A stretch of 64,000 nt of DNA. Origin: Streptomyces sp. WP-1 (GTDB taxonomy: Bacteria; Actinomycetota; Actinomycetes; Streptomycetales; Streptomycetaceae). The DNA is taken from assembly GCF_030450125.1 (NCBI RefSeq), contig NZ_CP123923.1:7411001-7475000 (forward strand), written 5' to 3'. The notes under the pieces are model-generated. The model was given only the letters and a program-made list of their open reading frames with translations, was not told the DNA's origin and did not search any database. Both the position numbers and the translations under genes were made by a program. Positions 53,425-62,579 of the stretch are shown piece by piece; position 1 is the stretch's first letter, and every line of letters starts with the position of its first letter.

Positions 53425-55104
53425 ATGAAGAAGAGCACGGTCGATCGGCCCTGGAAACGCCCCGGCGCCGCCGCCTACGCACGCCGCAGGGTCGCGAGGG
53501 CGCTGCGCCCTCCGGTCTCCGTCTACCCGATGCCGCCGGACATCAGGAAGGACGAGGACGTGCCGGTGCGGATGCGTGACGGGGTCACGCTGCGCCTGAA
53601 TCTGTTCCGCCCCGCCGGTGACGGCCCGTTCCCGGTGCTCCTGTCGGCGCACCCGTACGGCAAGGACTCCGTGCCGAAGCGCAGGCGCGGGAAGTGGTCG
53701 CTGAACCCGCAGTTCCGGATCATGAATCAGCCGGAGCCGCTACGAATTTCGGACCAGACCAGCTGGGAGGCTCCGGACCCGGTGTGGTGGGCGCAGCGGG
53801 GCTACGCGGTCATCAACCTGGACACCCGTGGCGGCGGTCGCTCGGAAGGGCGCGGCGACCTGCTCTCCGACCAGGAGGCCGACGACATCGCTCAGGTGAT
53901 CGCGTGGGCCGCCGCGCAGCCGTGGTGCACAGGCCGTGTCGGCATGCTCGGCGTGTCGTATCTCGCTCTGTCCCAGTACAAGGCCGCCGCGCTCAACCCG
54001 CCCGCCCTGAAGGCGATCTCTCCGTGGGAGGGGTTCACCGACGCCTACCGCGACTTCTTCACCCCCGGCGGTGTCGTGGAAAACGGCTTCGCCCGGGTCT
54101 GGCTGTTCCTCACCGGCCGAGTGGCCCGCCTGAAGACCGACATCGCGGCCGAGCGGCGGGGGCACCCCCTGCGAGACGCATGGTGGGAATCCCTCACCCC
54201 TCGCCTGTCGGAGATCACTGTCCCGATCCTGGTCTGTACGAGCTTCTCCGACAGCAATCTCCACAGCGTGGGATCGATGCGCGCCTTCCAGCGCGTCGGG
54301 TCCGCCGAGCGGCACGCGTACACGCATCGCGGACCCAAGTGGGCTTCGTTCTACGGTGCGCAGGCCCTTCGGGCCCAGCTCGCGTTCTTCGACCGGCACC
54401 TGCGCGAACGGGACGTTCCCCCGCTGCCCCGCCTGCGGCTGGAGATCAGGGACCGGCTCGATCACGTCGTTCAGGTACGAGACGAGCAGGAATGGCCGCT
54501 CGCTCGCACCGACTGGCGCCGGCTCCGGCTCGGCGCCGGGGGCGCCCTGCGCGATGTGGAGGGCGGCACGGGAAGCGTCACCTTCGACCTGCGCCGCAAC
54601 GCGGCCGTCTTCGACTACCTCTTCGACGAGGACACGGAGCTGAGCGGCCCGATGACGCTGCGCCTGCGAGTGGCCACCACCGGCGCCGAGGACCCGCGGC
54701 TCTTCGCCGGTGTCGAGAAGTGGTCGCACGGCGCGCCGGTCCCGTTCGAGGGCTCCTACGGCTACGGGCGCGACCTGGTCGCCCAAGGCCGCCTCCGCCT
54801 CGCGCTCCGCAAGATCGACCCGGTGCTCAGCACCCCCCACCAGCCCGAGCACACCTTCCGGACGCTCCAACCGGTCCGAGACGGCGAAGAAGTCGACGTG
54901 CTCATCCCGCTGAGCCCTTCGGCGACCCTCTTCCACGCCGGTGACACCTTGCGGCTCACGGTGGCCGGCCGGTACCAGCAACCCCGCAACCCCTTCTTCG
55001 GTCATTTCCCCACCCGTTACCAACCGACCACCTCGGGGAAAGCCACCATCTTCTGGGCCCCCGGAAACGCTTCCACGCTGGAGATCCCCGTCATCCCCAG
55101 GTGA
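53425..55104 (+). CDS. CocE/NonD-family alpha/beta hydrolase (X-Pro dipeptidyl-peptidase-like)
   Basis: A 559-residue hydrolase. The N-terminal half has the alpha/beta core: VRMRDGVTLRLNLFRPAGDG, the nucleophile elbow GMLGVSYLALSQY (Ser in GVSYLA) and a TSFSDSN Asp; the C-terminal third (GSVTFDLRRNAAVFDY... LSPSATLFHAGDTLRLTVAG) is the galactose-binding-like X-Pro DAP C-terminal domain. Such enzymes hydrolyse esters or X-Pro peptides. No signal peptide, so cytosolic. Divergent from and probably controlled by the TetR gene. Substrate unknown. Confidence 0.9.
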   Translation: MKKSTVDRPWKRPGAAAYARRRVARALRPPVSVYPMPPDIRKDEDVPVRMRDGVTLRLNLFRPAGDGPFPVLLSAHPYGKDSVPKRRRGKWSLNPQFRIMNQPEPLRISDQTSWEAPDPVWWAQRGYAVINLDTRGGGRSEGRGDLLSDQEADDIAQVIAWAAAQPWCTGRVGMLGVSYLALSQYKAAALNPPALKAISPWEGFTDAYRDFFTPGGVVENGFARVWLFLTGRVARLKTDIAAERRGHPLRDAWWESLTPRLSEITVPILVCTSFSDSNLHSVGSMRAFQRVGSAERHAYTHRGPKWASFYGAQALRAQLAFFDRHLRERDVPPLPRLRLEIRDRLDHVVQVRDEQEWPLARTDWRRLRLGAGGALRDVEGGTGSVTFDLRRNAAVFDYLFDEDTELSGPMTLRLRVATTGAEDPRLFAGVEKWSHGAPVPFEGSYGYGRDLVAQGRLRLALRKIDPVLSTPHQPEHTFRTLQPVRDGEEVDVLIPLSPSATLFHAGDTLRLTVAGRYQQPRNPFFGHFPTRYQPTTSGKATIFWAPGNASTLEIPVIPR

Positions 55105-55195
55105 CCGGCCCGTCTCCGGGTGGCCTGTCGACGTCGGCCGAAGTACGGCTCCAGTGGCGCGGCGGGTCATGCCCTTTAAACGTACGAGGAGGACT

Positions 55196-56070
55196 ATGCG
55201 GGTTGCGTGGCGGAACCGTGCGTACTGGCACCGGAAGCGATCACACGCCTGCCGTGGCGGTGTCGCCGCCCTCGCGGCGGGCCTGCTGACCTTGGGCGCC
55301 CCCTGCCCCGGCCAGGCCGCGGAGACTGGGCGGACACTGGAGTCCACCGTCTCCGGAGGCGGCAACCCGCTGCCGGTGCCGCCGTACCAGGGTGACTGCG
55401 CCACCGCCTACTCGCAGGATCGCAACACCGGGTCGTAGCAGCGACGGACTTCACGGTGGCAGTCCCGACGCCACGGCCGTCAAAGGCCAGTTGAGTTGAG
55501 CCTGAAGCCCCCTGCCGCCCGCGTCGAGAAGCAGCAGCTCCTGTACATGTGCGACGGCGAGAAGCTGAACTACGTCTCGGCTTCACGAACTTCAGCCCCC
55601 GGCCCACGACGGGCGTCTACATCGCCATGCGCGTCAGCCAGGGGCTCGCGTTCGGCGAGGAGTTCAGCAAGTGCGAGTACGGTCGTGTGGGAGGCGCCGG
55701 CTTCGGGGCTCGCTGCTACGTCGAGACCCCGGTCGCAGCGGGGCGGCTCCTATGACCTCGACGGCTTTTCGGCGGAGGTCGGCTGGGCGTCCGAAGCAAC
55801 GGGCCCGCCTCCATCGAGCAGTACGACCGCCTCGAAGGCTCCGGCGACGGCCCCTCCTCCGTGACCCATGTGATGATCCCGCCCGGCACGACGGCGGCGA
55901 GGGTCCCGAACCTCTGCCGCTCGGACGACGACCACCCCCCCCAGTTCACCGCCGTGACGGCCGCGATACGGGTGCCCGCCTCGGGCCGGGGCGGGCCCCA
56001 CGTCTCCAGCAGTCGTCGTCACCCTCGAATCGCCTCTGACGCGGGCGTGCTGTTCGAAGACAATGCCTAG
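55196..56070 (+). pseudogene. Frameshifted gene for a secreted protein of unknown family
   Basis: A strong GAGGAGG precedes ATG 55196. The first frame gives a signal peptide (RSHACRGGVAALAAGLLTLGAPCPGQAAE) and ends at 55438. Coherent protein sequence then continues in other frames (VEKQQLLYMCDGEKLNYVS, FTNFSPRPTTGVYIAMRVSQ, GLAFGEEFSKCEYGRVGG, YDLDGFSAEVGWASE) until about 56070. At least three indels interrupt it. The intact ancestor would have been a roughly 280-residue secreted protein; I do not recognise it. The 80-residue N-terminal product might still be made. Confidence 0.55.
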
Positions 56071-56672
56071 TAACTGTCGTACGTGGGCTTACCGTTCGGC
56101 CGGTAGACGCCGATGACGGTGCCGCCCTTCGTCGTCGAGACGCTGACCGGCTCCAGCGCAGTGGGCATCGCTCCGTCGGCGAACAGCCGCTTGCCGGTGC
56201 CGATGATCACCGGATGGATGGTCAGCCGGAATTCGTCGACGAGGCCGTGCCGCATGAGGGTCTGGGCGAGGTCGCCACTGCCCACGACGTTGATGTCGCC
56301 GCCGTCGGACGCCTTGAGCTTGCGTACGGCGTCGACGGTGTCGCCCTCCAGCAGCGTGGAGTTCTGCCATTCGACAGAGGTCAGGGTGCGAGACGCCACG
56401 TACTTGTGCATGCCGTTCATCCGATGGGTGAACGGGTTGTCAGGATCGGCGGTCGGCCAGTACGACGCGAAGATCTCGTACGTCCTGCGGCCGAGCAGCA
56501 TCGCGTCGGAGGACTCGTACCAACCGGCGATGGCCGTGCCGACCTCGTCGTCGGCCGACGGCTTCTGCCAGCCGCCGTGCTCGAAGCCGCTCTCAGCGTC
56601 CTCGTCCGGACCGCCCGGCGCCTGCATGACGCCGTCCAGCGTCAGGAAGGTGCAAATGATGATCTTGCGCAT
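56067..56672 (-). CDS. Dihydrofolate reductase-like (RibD C-terminal domain) protein
   Basis: A 201-residue protein starting MRKIIICTFLTLDGVMQAPG, with LLGRRTYEIFASYWPTADPD, SRTLTSVEWQNSTLL, GDINVVGSGDLAQTLMRHGL VDEFRLTIHPVIIGTGKRLF: the RibD-C reductase fold found in many actinobacterial stress proteins. AAGGGAGC precedes ATG 56672. It would use NADPH to reduce an unknown substrate; it lacks the deaminase domain of RibD. Confidence 0.9.
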   Translation of the reverse strand: MRKIIICTFLTLDGVMQAPGGPDEDAESGFEHGGWQKPSADDEVGTAIAGWYESSDAMLLGRRTYEIFASYWPTADPDNPFTHRMNGMHKYVASRTLTSVEWQNSTLLEGDTVDAVRKLKASDGGDINVVGSGDLAQTLMRHGLVDEFRLTIHPVIIGTGKRLFADGAMPTALEPVSVSTTKGGTVIGVYRPNGKPTYDSY

Positions 56673-56770
56673 GGTGCGCTCCCTTCGTCGACGGGTAGAC
56701 CGCACGACCCTCGATAACTCATCGGCGGGATTTCCGCGGCGCGGAAGGGCGTCATCGGCGTCGCGGCCCC

Positions 56771-57190
56771 TCAGGGGAGCGTGACGGACGGGTAGTCCTC
56801 GGCGTAGTGGTCGCCGTCGGTGCCGTAGTAGGTGCAGGTGCGGGCGGCGGTGTCGACGTCGTACCAGGCGATCCCGGCATCCCAGCAGGCGCGGACGAAT
56901 TCGGGGAACGTCGTCTCGCCGGCCTGGTCCGCGCGGAGCGCCGCGATCAGGGCGGCCTCGTCGAACCGCGGCGCGAGCGCGAAACCGGTGACCAGTGGTT
57001 CCCCCTGGACGACGACGTCGCCGTGCTCGGTCAGGTACAGGAAGGCGTTGGCCGGGACGGCCATCCGGCAGTGGGTCACGCCGGCCTGGCGCAGGCTCTC
57101 GGCGAGGTAGGGAAAGCCCCCGGCCTTCGGGCGGGCGGCCGCGCCGCGTTCCATGGCGGCCTGGAGTCGGCTGATGGCATCGGTGGTCAT
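56771..57190 (-). CDS. DUF1398 (YbcV-like) family protein
   Basis: A 139-residue protein: MTTDAISRLQAAMERGAAAR, GGFPYLAESLRQAGVTHCRM, FPEFVRACWDAGIAWYDVDT and ARTCTYYGTDGDHYAEDYPS V match the DUF1398 pattern. GGAGAGA precedes ATG 57190. Function unknown. It is divergent from the MarR gene, with a palindrome in between, and lies 98 bases upstream of the RibD-C gene on the same strand, perhaps one operon. Confidence 0.8.
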   Translation of the reverse strand: MTTDAISRLQAAMERGAAARPKAGGFPYLAESLRQAGVTHCRMAVPANAFLYLTEHGDVVVQGEPLVTGFALAPRFDEAALIAALRADQAGETTFPEFVRACWDAGIAWYDVDTAARTCTYYGTDGDHYAEDYPSVTLP

Positions 57191-57270
57191 GGTGTCTCTC
57201 CGGTGGTTCTGGTCTGGGCGCGCATGAGCCTTGGAGGCGGCGCGCCACTGTGGCATCATATTGGCATAGT

Positions 57271-57284
57271 GACAACACGTTGTC
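57271..57284. promoter_or_regulatory. Palindromic MarR operator
   Basis: GACAAC-AC-GTTGTC, perfect 6-bp arms, is centred in the 117-bp region between the divergent DUF1398 and MarR genes, 23 bases before the MarR start. Its size suits a MarR dimer site. Confidence 0.6.
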
Positions 57285-57307
57285 GAATGTGGAGGTGGGA
57301 TTCCCGG

Positions 57308-57805
57308 ATGGCGGACGAACTGGCACTTCTTGTGGCCGATGTCTACGAGGCGGCGGGCGCGCTGCGCCGCGCGGGCGAGGCGCTGGCTGCGGCGGAAGGG
57401 CAGACGCAGGCGCGCTGGCAGCTGATGAGCGCGGTCAGCGACCAGCCCTTGCCCGTGGCCCGCGCGGCACGCCGCCTCGGGGTCGCCCGCCAGGGCGTGC
57501 AGCGCATCGCCAACGAACTGGTCCGCGACGGTCTCGCCGAGTACCGGGACAACCCCGACCACCGCACCTCACCGCTGCTCGCCCTGACCGCTGTCGGGCA
57601 CAGGACGCTCGGTGCCATCACCGGCCGGGCCGTCACCGCGCACCAGGTCATGGCAGAGGGCATCGCGGCAAGCGACCTGGCGGCCGCCCGGGAGGTGCTG
57701 CGACGGCTGACCCGCCAGACGGGCGACTGGGCCGATGCCGCCGGCCAAGTGCACGGTGCGCGCCCGCGTGGCCGGACCGCGACCACACGCGAGGAGGGCG
57801 CGTGA
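57308..57805 (+). CDS. MarR-family transcriptional regulator
   Basis: A 165-residue winged-helix protein; the DNA-binding core is ARWQLMSAVSDQPLPVARAARRLGVARQGVQRIANELVRDGLAEYRDNPDHR. ATG 57308 is used; GGAGG (57291-57295) is 12 bases away, and ATG 57287 is an in-frame alternative with no ribosome site. It overlaps the DNA-repair gene by four bases (GTGA) and probably autoregulates this operon and the divergent DUF1398 gene. Confidence 0.88.
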   Translation: MADELALLVADVYEAAGALRRAGEALAAAEGQTQARWQLMSAVSDQPLPVARAARRLGVARQGVQRIANELVRDGLAEYRDNPDHRTSPLLALTAVGHRTLGAITGRAVTAHQVMAEGIAASDLAAAREVLRRLTRQTGDWADAAGQVHGARPRGRTATTREEGA

Positions 57806-58542
57806 ACACCGCCGACAGCGCATCAGCACGTCCTGCGGAAGACCTCCGTGCCGCCTTGCGGGAACTGGCCGACCCCGCTCGTGCCGAGCAACAGCGCGCA
57901 TATCTGCACAGCGACCTGGATCATCTGGGAGTCCGCGTGCCCGACCTGCGCCACTGCGTCACCCGGACCCGCCGGGTCCTGGGTGCCCAGCCCGGCTGCG
58001 ATGTGCCGGCTCTCGCGGGCGGGTTGTGGTCCGCTCAGGAGGGCTCCGAGAAGCCCGTGTACGACTACCGCCGGGCAGCGGTGGAGATTCTGGTGCAGTA
58101 CGCGGGGGCGCTGGATGCCGCGGACCTCAAGAACGGCGAGGCGCTGTTGCGGCAGTGCCACACCTGGGCACTGGTGGACCCGCTGGCAGTGCACTGCGCC
58201 GGCGCCGTCGCCCTGCGGGACGCAGCCGCAGGCAAGGTGCTGGACCGGTGGATCTCGGACCCCGACTTCTGGCTCCGCCGCGCCGCGCTCCTCGCGCTGC
58301 TGCCCGCCATCCGCGCCGGCCGGCCCGACCACGACCGGCTCACCCGCTACGCGGACGCACTCGTCCACGAGCAGGAGTTCTTCCTGCGCAAGGCACTGGG
58401 CTGGGTACTGCGCGAAACCTCCACCCGCGACCCGCAATTCGTCACGGACTGGCTGAACCGCCACGGCTCCCGCGTCGCCCCCCTCACCCGCAGAGAGGCA
58501 CTGCGCCGCCTGACGCGCGGGGAGGACCGGAACGGCGGGTAG
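57802..58542 (+). CDS. DNA alkylation repair enzyme (AlkD/AlkC-type HEAT-repeat protein)
   Basis: A 246-residue all-helical protein made of tandem HEAT-like repeats, e.g. RRAAVEILVQYAGALDAADL KNGEALLRQCHTWALVDPLA, DPDFWLRRAALLALLPAIRA GRPDHDRL and HEQEFFLRKALGWVLRETST RDPQFVTDWLNRH. This is the AlkD/AlkC fold that excises 3-methyl- or 7-methylpurines without base flipping; FFLRKALGWVLRE is the most diagnostic stretch. GTG 57802 overlaps the MarR stop and has GAGGAGGG, so it is translated with the regulator. Confidence 0.85.
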   Translation: MNTADSASARPAEDLRAALRELADPARAEQQRAYLHSDLDHLGVRVPDLRHCVTRTRRVLGAQPGCDVPALAGGLWSAQEGSEKPVYDYRRAAVEILVQYAGALDAADLKNGEALLRQCHTWALVDPLAVHCAGAVALRDAAAGKVLDRWISDPDFWLRRAALLALLPAIRAGRPDHDRLTRYADALVHEQEFFLRKALGWVLRETSTRDPQFVTDWLNRHGSRVAPLTRREALRRLTRGEDRNGG

Positions 58543-58635
58543 TGGCGGCGCTCTGAGGGCCCCCGGCAGTCTCGGAACGTGAGGCTCGCGGGCGGACATT
58601 CCGACCACGACCAGGACGACGACGCGACGTCCCAG

Positions 58636-59100
58636 CCAGGTGGATCTGGCAGCTCACGCCGCCTCGGGAGCGGCCCAGTCCCTCGTCGGAGCGGTGCCGG
58701 CGAGGGATCGATCTCCGTTTCGGGATCCGGGGCGCCCCGGGCGGTGCTCCAGCGGCGTGCTGACGGACCCGGCACACCGTGGAGTCCAGGCTCACCATGC
58801 TCCAGCCGATCCGCCCGTCGGCGTCGGCATCCGCCAGGACGGCCTGGAAGATCCGGTTCCAGGTGCCGTCCGCAGACCAGCGGCGATGCCGCTCGTACAC
58901 GGTTTTCCACCTTCCGGACCGCTCCGGCGGGTCCCGCTATGGGATGCCGGTGCAGGTCCGGAGCAGGACCCCGTTGATCACCGTCCTGTGGTCGTTCCAT
59001 CGCCCGCCCCGGCGACCGGACTTCGGCAGATTCGGCGCGGTCCGCGCCCACTCGTCGTCTGCCAGATCACCCGGTATTCACATGTTTCGCCGGACCGAAC
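58636..59100 (-). pseudogene. Decayed IS5-family transposase
   Basis: Minus-strand fragments mirror the intact element at 9460: ADDEWARTAPNLP, GGRWNDHRTVINGVLLRTCT, WKTVYERHRRWSADGTWNRI, GWSMVSLDSTVCRVRQHAAG and DEGLGRSRGGVSCQIHLAG, with a stop at the WRD position and loss of everything after KIHLAG. The right terminal repeat survives as a degenerate CGCCGGAC near 59090. It is immobile. Confidence 0.75.
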
Positions 59101-59295
59101 CTGGTCGGTGACGTCGATGACGTGCCGTCCCAGCAGCAGTGTCCAACCTGCTGCTGACCCGCTGACGTACGACGACAGGCCGCGCGAACCGACCAGGTAG
59201 GCCGCGGTTGTGACGCGGATCAGCGGACGTCGACATAGTCGGTGACTCTGGTGTCGTCAATGTCGGCCCAGCGGCACTTTTCACGGTCATCGGTT

Positions 59296-59733
59296 CAGGA
59301 GGTGGGCAGATACAGACGCCGGTCGATCAGTGTCCGCCCGCGGTCGGTGGCATCGGTCAGGAAGACGCCGACCTGGCAGTTCTCCCTCCGCCCGGCGGTG
59401 GGCGGTGCCGGAGTGCTGTCGCCGCACCCCGGCCGACCGCGTCCCCTTCTTCAAAAAGCCCGTGTCATACATGGCGACCAGGACGGCGTCGGGGTGGGGG
59501 TCGGGGTCGCCGAGGTTGTCGACCACGTACTGGCGCACGTCATCGAGTACCTCATCGGCTTTCCAGTCGATCCGGTTCAGCATCCGCTGGATGCGGTCAG
59601 GGCCCGTATGGCCGGCTTCCTCCGCCAGCGCCGACGCCCGAGGCTCCGGCCTCCTGAAACGGTGCAAGAACCGCTCGTGCACAGCCTCCGGTTCACCCGC
59701 CCACAACCCGACATCAGCAAGGTCCCCACCCAT
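59296..59733 (-). pseudogene. IS701-family transposase remnant
   Basis: From ATG 59733: [98 protein letters not shown] and RRLYLPTS with several internal deletions. This is the N-terminal half of an IS701-type DDE transposase (DDTGFLKKG contains the first Asp pair, here altered to YDTG). The 188 bases to the IS5 remnant hold nothing I recognise. Confidence 0.75.
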
Positions 59734-59786
59734 GACCACACCAACGACCGATCTGGCCAGCAGTCGCAGCAAGCACCGTCGCAGTA

Positions 59787-60176
59787 CTAGTTCGCCGGGA
59801 CCGTCAGGAACACCGTGTCGCCGCCCGTCACCGCGAAGGTGCCGTCGCTGCCGGAGGCCGCCGTGCCGCTGTGGACGACGGCGCCGGCGGGGGTCTTCTC
59901 GGTCAGGGTGAGGGTCCGGTCGGTCAGGTTCGTGACCGCGAACTGGGTGGCACCCACCTGGACGCCGTCGCCCTGCTCGGTGACGCCCTTGATGAAGACG
60001 AAGGTCTGGGTGGAGACCAGGTTGCCCGTGCTGCCCTTCTGGACGATCAGGACATCCCCGGTGGCCGCTGCCGCCGGGGACGTCGTGGCGGCCACCGCGC
60101 CGAGCGCCGCCAGCAGCGCCGCCCCGGCCGCCGCCGCTATGCGACGCCCGCAGGTCCTGCCGGTTCCACTGTCCAT
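59787..60176 (-). CDS. Small secreted protein of unknown function
   Basis: A 129-residue protein with a clear Sec signal peptide (RRIAAAAGAALLAALGAVAATTSPAAAA, cleavage after about residue 38) and a mature beta-rich, Thr/Gly/Val-rich domain of about 90 residues: GDVLIVQKGSTGNLVSTQTF, VFIKGVTEQGDGVQVGATQF, AVTNLTDRTLTLTEKTPAG. ATG 60176 has GGGAGGG upstream. It has no Cys and no recognised domain. It lies just downstream of the M4 protease gene, same strand. Confidence 0.7.
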   Translation of the reverse strand: MDSGTGRTCGRRIAAAAGAALLAALGAVAATTSPAAAATGDVLIVQKGSTGNLVSTQTFVFIKGVTEQGDGVQVGATQFAVTNLTDRTLTLTEKTPAGAVVHSGTAASGSDGTFAVTGGDTVFLTVPAN

Positions 60177-60389
60177 CGGTATGCCCTCCCGAGGGTCGCG
60201 CCCCCGTCCCACGGCGGGACGGCGGCGTGGCGCAGAGCCTCGCCGGGCCGAGTGCGCCGGCGTAAGAGGCGCGAGGGGGCGCATCAGCGCACGAGCAGCA
60301 CAAGCGGCGTGAACCGCACGACGCGCCGGCGCCGGGTGCCCGAGGGGCCCGGCGCCGGCGCGGTCGCTACCGACCGTCGGCAGGGATGA

Positions 60390-62198
60390 TCAGCCGTTGC
60401 TCGCGGTCACGTTGACCGCCGCCCAGGCCCGGTCCACGGTCCGGTACTCGGTGCTGTTCACGCCGTAGAGGTCCTTGGCGGCGTTCAGCGTGGCGATGCG
60501 GGCACCATGGAAGGTGGTCGTGGAGACCATGTAGCGGGTCAGGGCGTAGTAGAAGATGTTCAGCGCCTTGGCCCGGCCGATGCCGGTGACGGAACCGCCG
60601 TCGTAGGTCGGCGAGTTGTACGAGACCCCGCCGATCGTCTTGCGGCCGCTGCCCTCCGCGAGCAGGTAGAAGGCGTGCGAGGAGACACCGGAGCCGGCGT
60701 GCACCTCGGTGTTGGTGACGGACGACGACCAGTAGTCGATGGTGCCTTCGAGGCGGTCCTGCGACGGCTGGTCCAGGCGGCGCAGGAAGCCCTGGGAAAG
60801 GCCGAGCTTCTCGCCCATCAGGTAGTTCGGCGGGTTCTTGGCGTTGTTGGCGGCGAACTCCACGCCGGTGCCGAAGATGTCGGCCAGCGACTCGTTGAGC
60901 GCGCCCGGCTCGCCGTACTGGTTGCCCTGGCTGTCGACCCGGGTCGGCTGGAGGTTCGCGGTGGCGCCGACCACGCCGTGGGTCAGCTCGTGCCCGGTGA
61001 CGTCCAGCACGACCAGCGGGTTCCTGAAGGTGCTGCCGTCGCCGTCGCCGTAGAGCATGCAGTCGCAGTCCGGGTTCCAGAAGGCGTTGCCGACCTTGTT
61101 GCCGAAGTGGACCATGCCGTGCGCGCCGGTGCCGTCGTTGGCGATGCCGTTGCGCCCGAAGGTGCTCTTGTAGAAGTCGAAGGTGCTGGTGATGCCGTAC
61201 ATGGCGTCGACGGCGGCCGTGTTGCGGTCGCTGGTGGAGCCGTTGCCGAAGGTGGTGCTGGTGCTGGCGGCGAGGTAGCCGTCGTCGAAGTTCTCGGTCT
61301 CCTGGTTGTCGGCGTCCCGCACCTCGGTGTTGCCGCGGTTCGGGTCCTTCAGGATGTAGTACCGGGTGCCCTGGTACGTGTACGGGGAGGCCGTGAGGGA
61401 CACCGTGCCGTCGTAGAGGGAGTAGCCGGTCGCGGCCGTGCCGGACACCGCCGCCTTCGCGGCCAGGCCGGGGAGCGGGGCCGCGGCGTCGCGCCGGGGC
61501 GCGGCCGTCGCCGACGAACCGGCGTGCCGCTCGCGGAGCTTGGCGAGCGTCCCGGGGGAGAGGAAGGGGTCGCTGACCGGGGTGTCGCTGAGGACCGCGC
61601 CGGTCCGGGCGTCCACGACGACCGTCCGGGCGCCGGTGCCCTCGGCCGTGCTGCCGCCGGTCACCCGCACCTGGTAGGCGAGGGCGGGAGCGTGCCCGGC
61701 GAGGGCGCTGACGACCAGCTTCGCCTTGCCCGCCGTGCCCTTGCCCGCCTTGGCGGCGGCGGTCCGCGCGGCGGCGGCGGACTTCTTCGGCGTGGTGCTC
61801 GCGAGGTCGATGGTCCGGGTGGTCGCCCGGGTGACGCCGAGGTACGTGTCGTGGGCGTCCAGGTGCACGATCAGGTCGGCGCCGAGCACCGGCAGGCCGC
61901 GGTGGGTGCGGACGAAGTGGACGTGCTTCTTGCCGTCGGGGTCGACCAGCGCCTCGGTCGCCTTCAGGGTGTCGTGCGGGCCGACACCGGTCGCGGTGGC
62001 GTGGGCGTGGGCGGCGGCGCTCGCGGCGGCCACCACGTGAGCCGGGGCGGTACGCGACGCGGAGGCCGTGATCGCGTGGGAAGCGGCCGGGGTGGAGTGG
62101 GGAGCGGCCGAGGCGGAGCCGAGCGTGCCGGCGGTCAATGCGGCTGTCGACGCCATGACAACCGTGACGGTCAGCGTGCATATGGGAGATCTGCGCAC
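60390..62198 (-). CDS. Secreted M4-family zinc metalloprotease (thermolysin-like)
   Basis: A 602-residue preproprotein: signal peptide (1-31), FTP/PepSY propeptide (about 60-240, containing HVHFVRTHRGLPVLGADLIV HLD), and an M4 catalytic domain with the zinc site HELTH (403-407), Glu436 in GALNESLADIFG and the proton-donor His in GVSSHAFYLLAEG (about 510). The GTG at 62198 is the start (GAAAGGCAC upstream). It would be activated outside the cell by removal of the propeptide and degrade proteins nonspecifically. No C-terminal PPC or lipobox is present. Confidence 0.92.
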   Translation of the reverse strand: MRRSPICTLTVTVVMASTAALTAGTLGSASAAPHSTPAASHAITASASRTAPAHVVAAASAAAHAHATATGVGPHDTLKATEALVDPDGKKHVHFVRTHRGLPVLGADLIVHLDAHDTYLGVTRATTRTIDLASTTPKKSAAAARTAAAKAGKGTAGKAKLVVSALAGHAPALAYQVRVTGGSTAEGTGARTVVVDARTGAVLSDTPVSDPFLSPGTLAKLRERHAGSSATAAPRRDAAAPLPGLAAKAAVSGTAATGYSLYDGTVSLTASPYTYQGTRYYILKDPNRGNTEVRDADNQETENFDDGYLAASTSTTFGNGSTSDRNTAAVDAMYGITSTFDFYKSTFGRNGIANDGTGAHGMVHFGNKVGNAFWNPDCDCMLYGDGDGSTFRNPLVVLDVTGHELTHGVVGATANLQPTRVDSQGNQYGEPGALNESLADIFGTGVEFAANNAKNPPNYLMGEKLGLSQGFLRRLDQPSQDRLEGTIDYWSSSVTNTEVHAGSGVSSHAFYLLAEGSGRKTIGGVSYNSPTYDGGSVTGIGRAKALNIFYYALTRYMVSTTTFHGARIATLNAAKDLYGVNSTEYRTVDRAWAAVNVTASNG

Positions 62199-62579
62199 GA
62201 AAAGTGCCTTTCGCTGTGGGGGAGCGCAGGAGATTCACCGCCCGGTCGAAGGTGGGAATCTCCTGTGAAAACCTTGTGGGTTCTGGGGCGGCACTTTTCC
62301 CCGAAAGGCGCCGTCACCGGAAGATCAGAGGGGGAGTCAAACCCCTTCCTTTAGCGGCTCTTTACCGCAGTTGCACGGGCGGTGACGCCCGGGTGACGGA
62401 AAGGGAGGGAAGAAAGCCGCTTTCACCGGCGCTTCCGGCTGGATTCAACAAGCAGCCCTGAAACGGCAGTTAAGGGGCAGGTGCGTCAGCCGTACGCGCA
62501 CGGTTACCCCAGCGTCGTCCTCAATTCCGGGTCCTGCGAACACGCCCTCGTGCGAAGGAACTCAAAGGGGGCACTTTTC
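62199..62579. other. 381-bp intergenic region upstream of the metalloprotease and serine hydrolase remnant
   Basis: No gene recognised. It should hold the protease promoter on the minus strand and the former promoter of the serine hydrolase; the ribosome-site-like AAGGGGG at 62565-62571 belongs to the latter. Confidence 0.4.

Noticed and set aside
59734..59786. Left boundary of the IS701 remnant as a terminal inverted repeat
   Set aside because: No inverted partner could be found near 59290, so no intact element ends are claimed.
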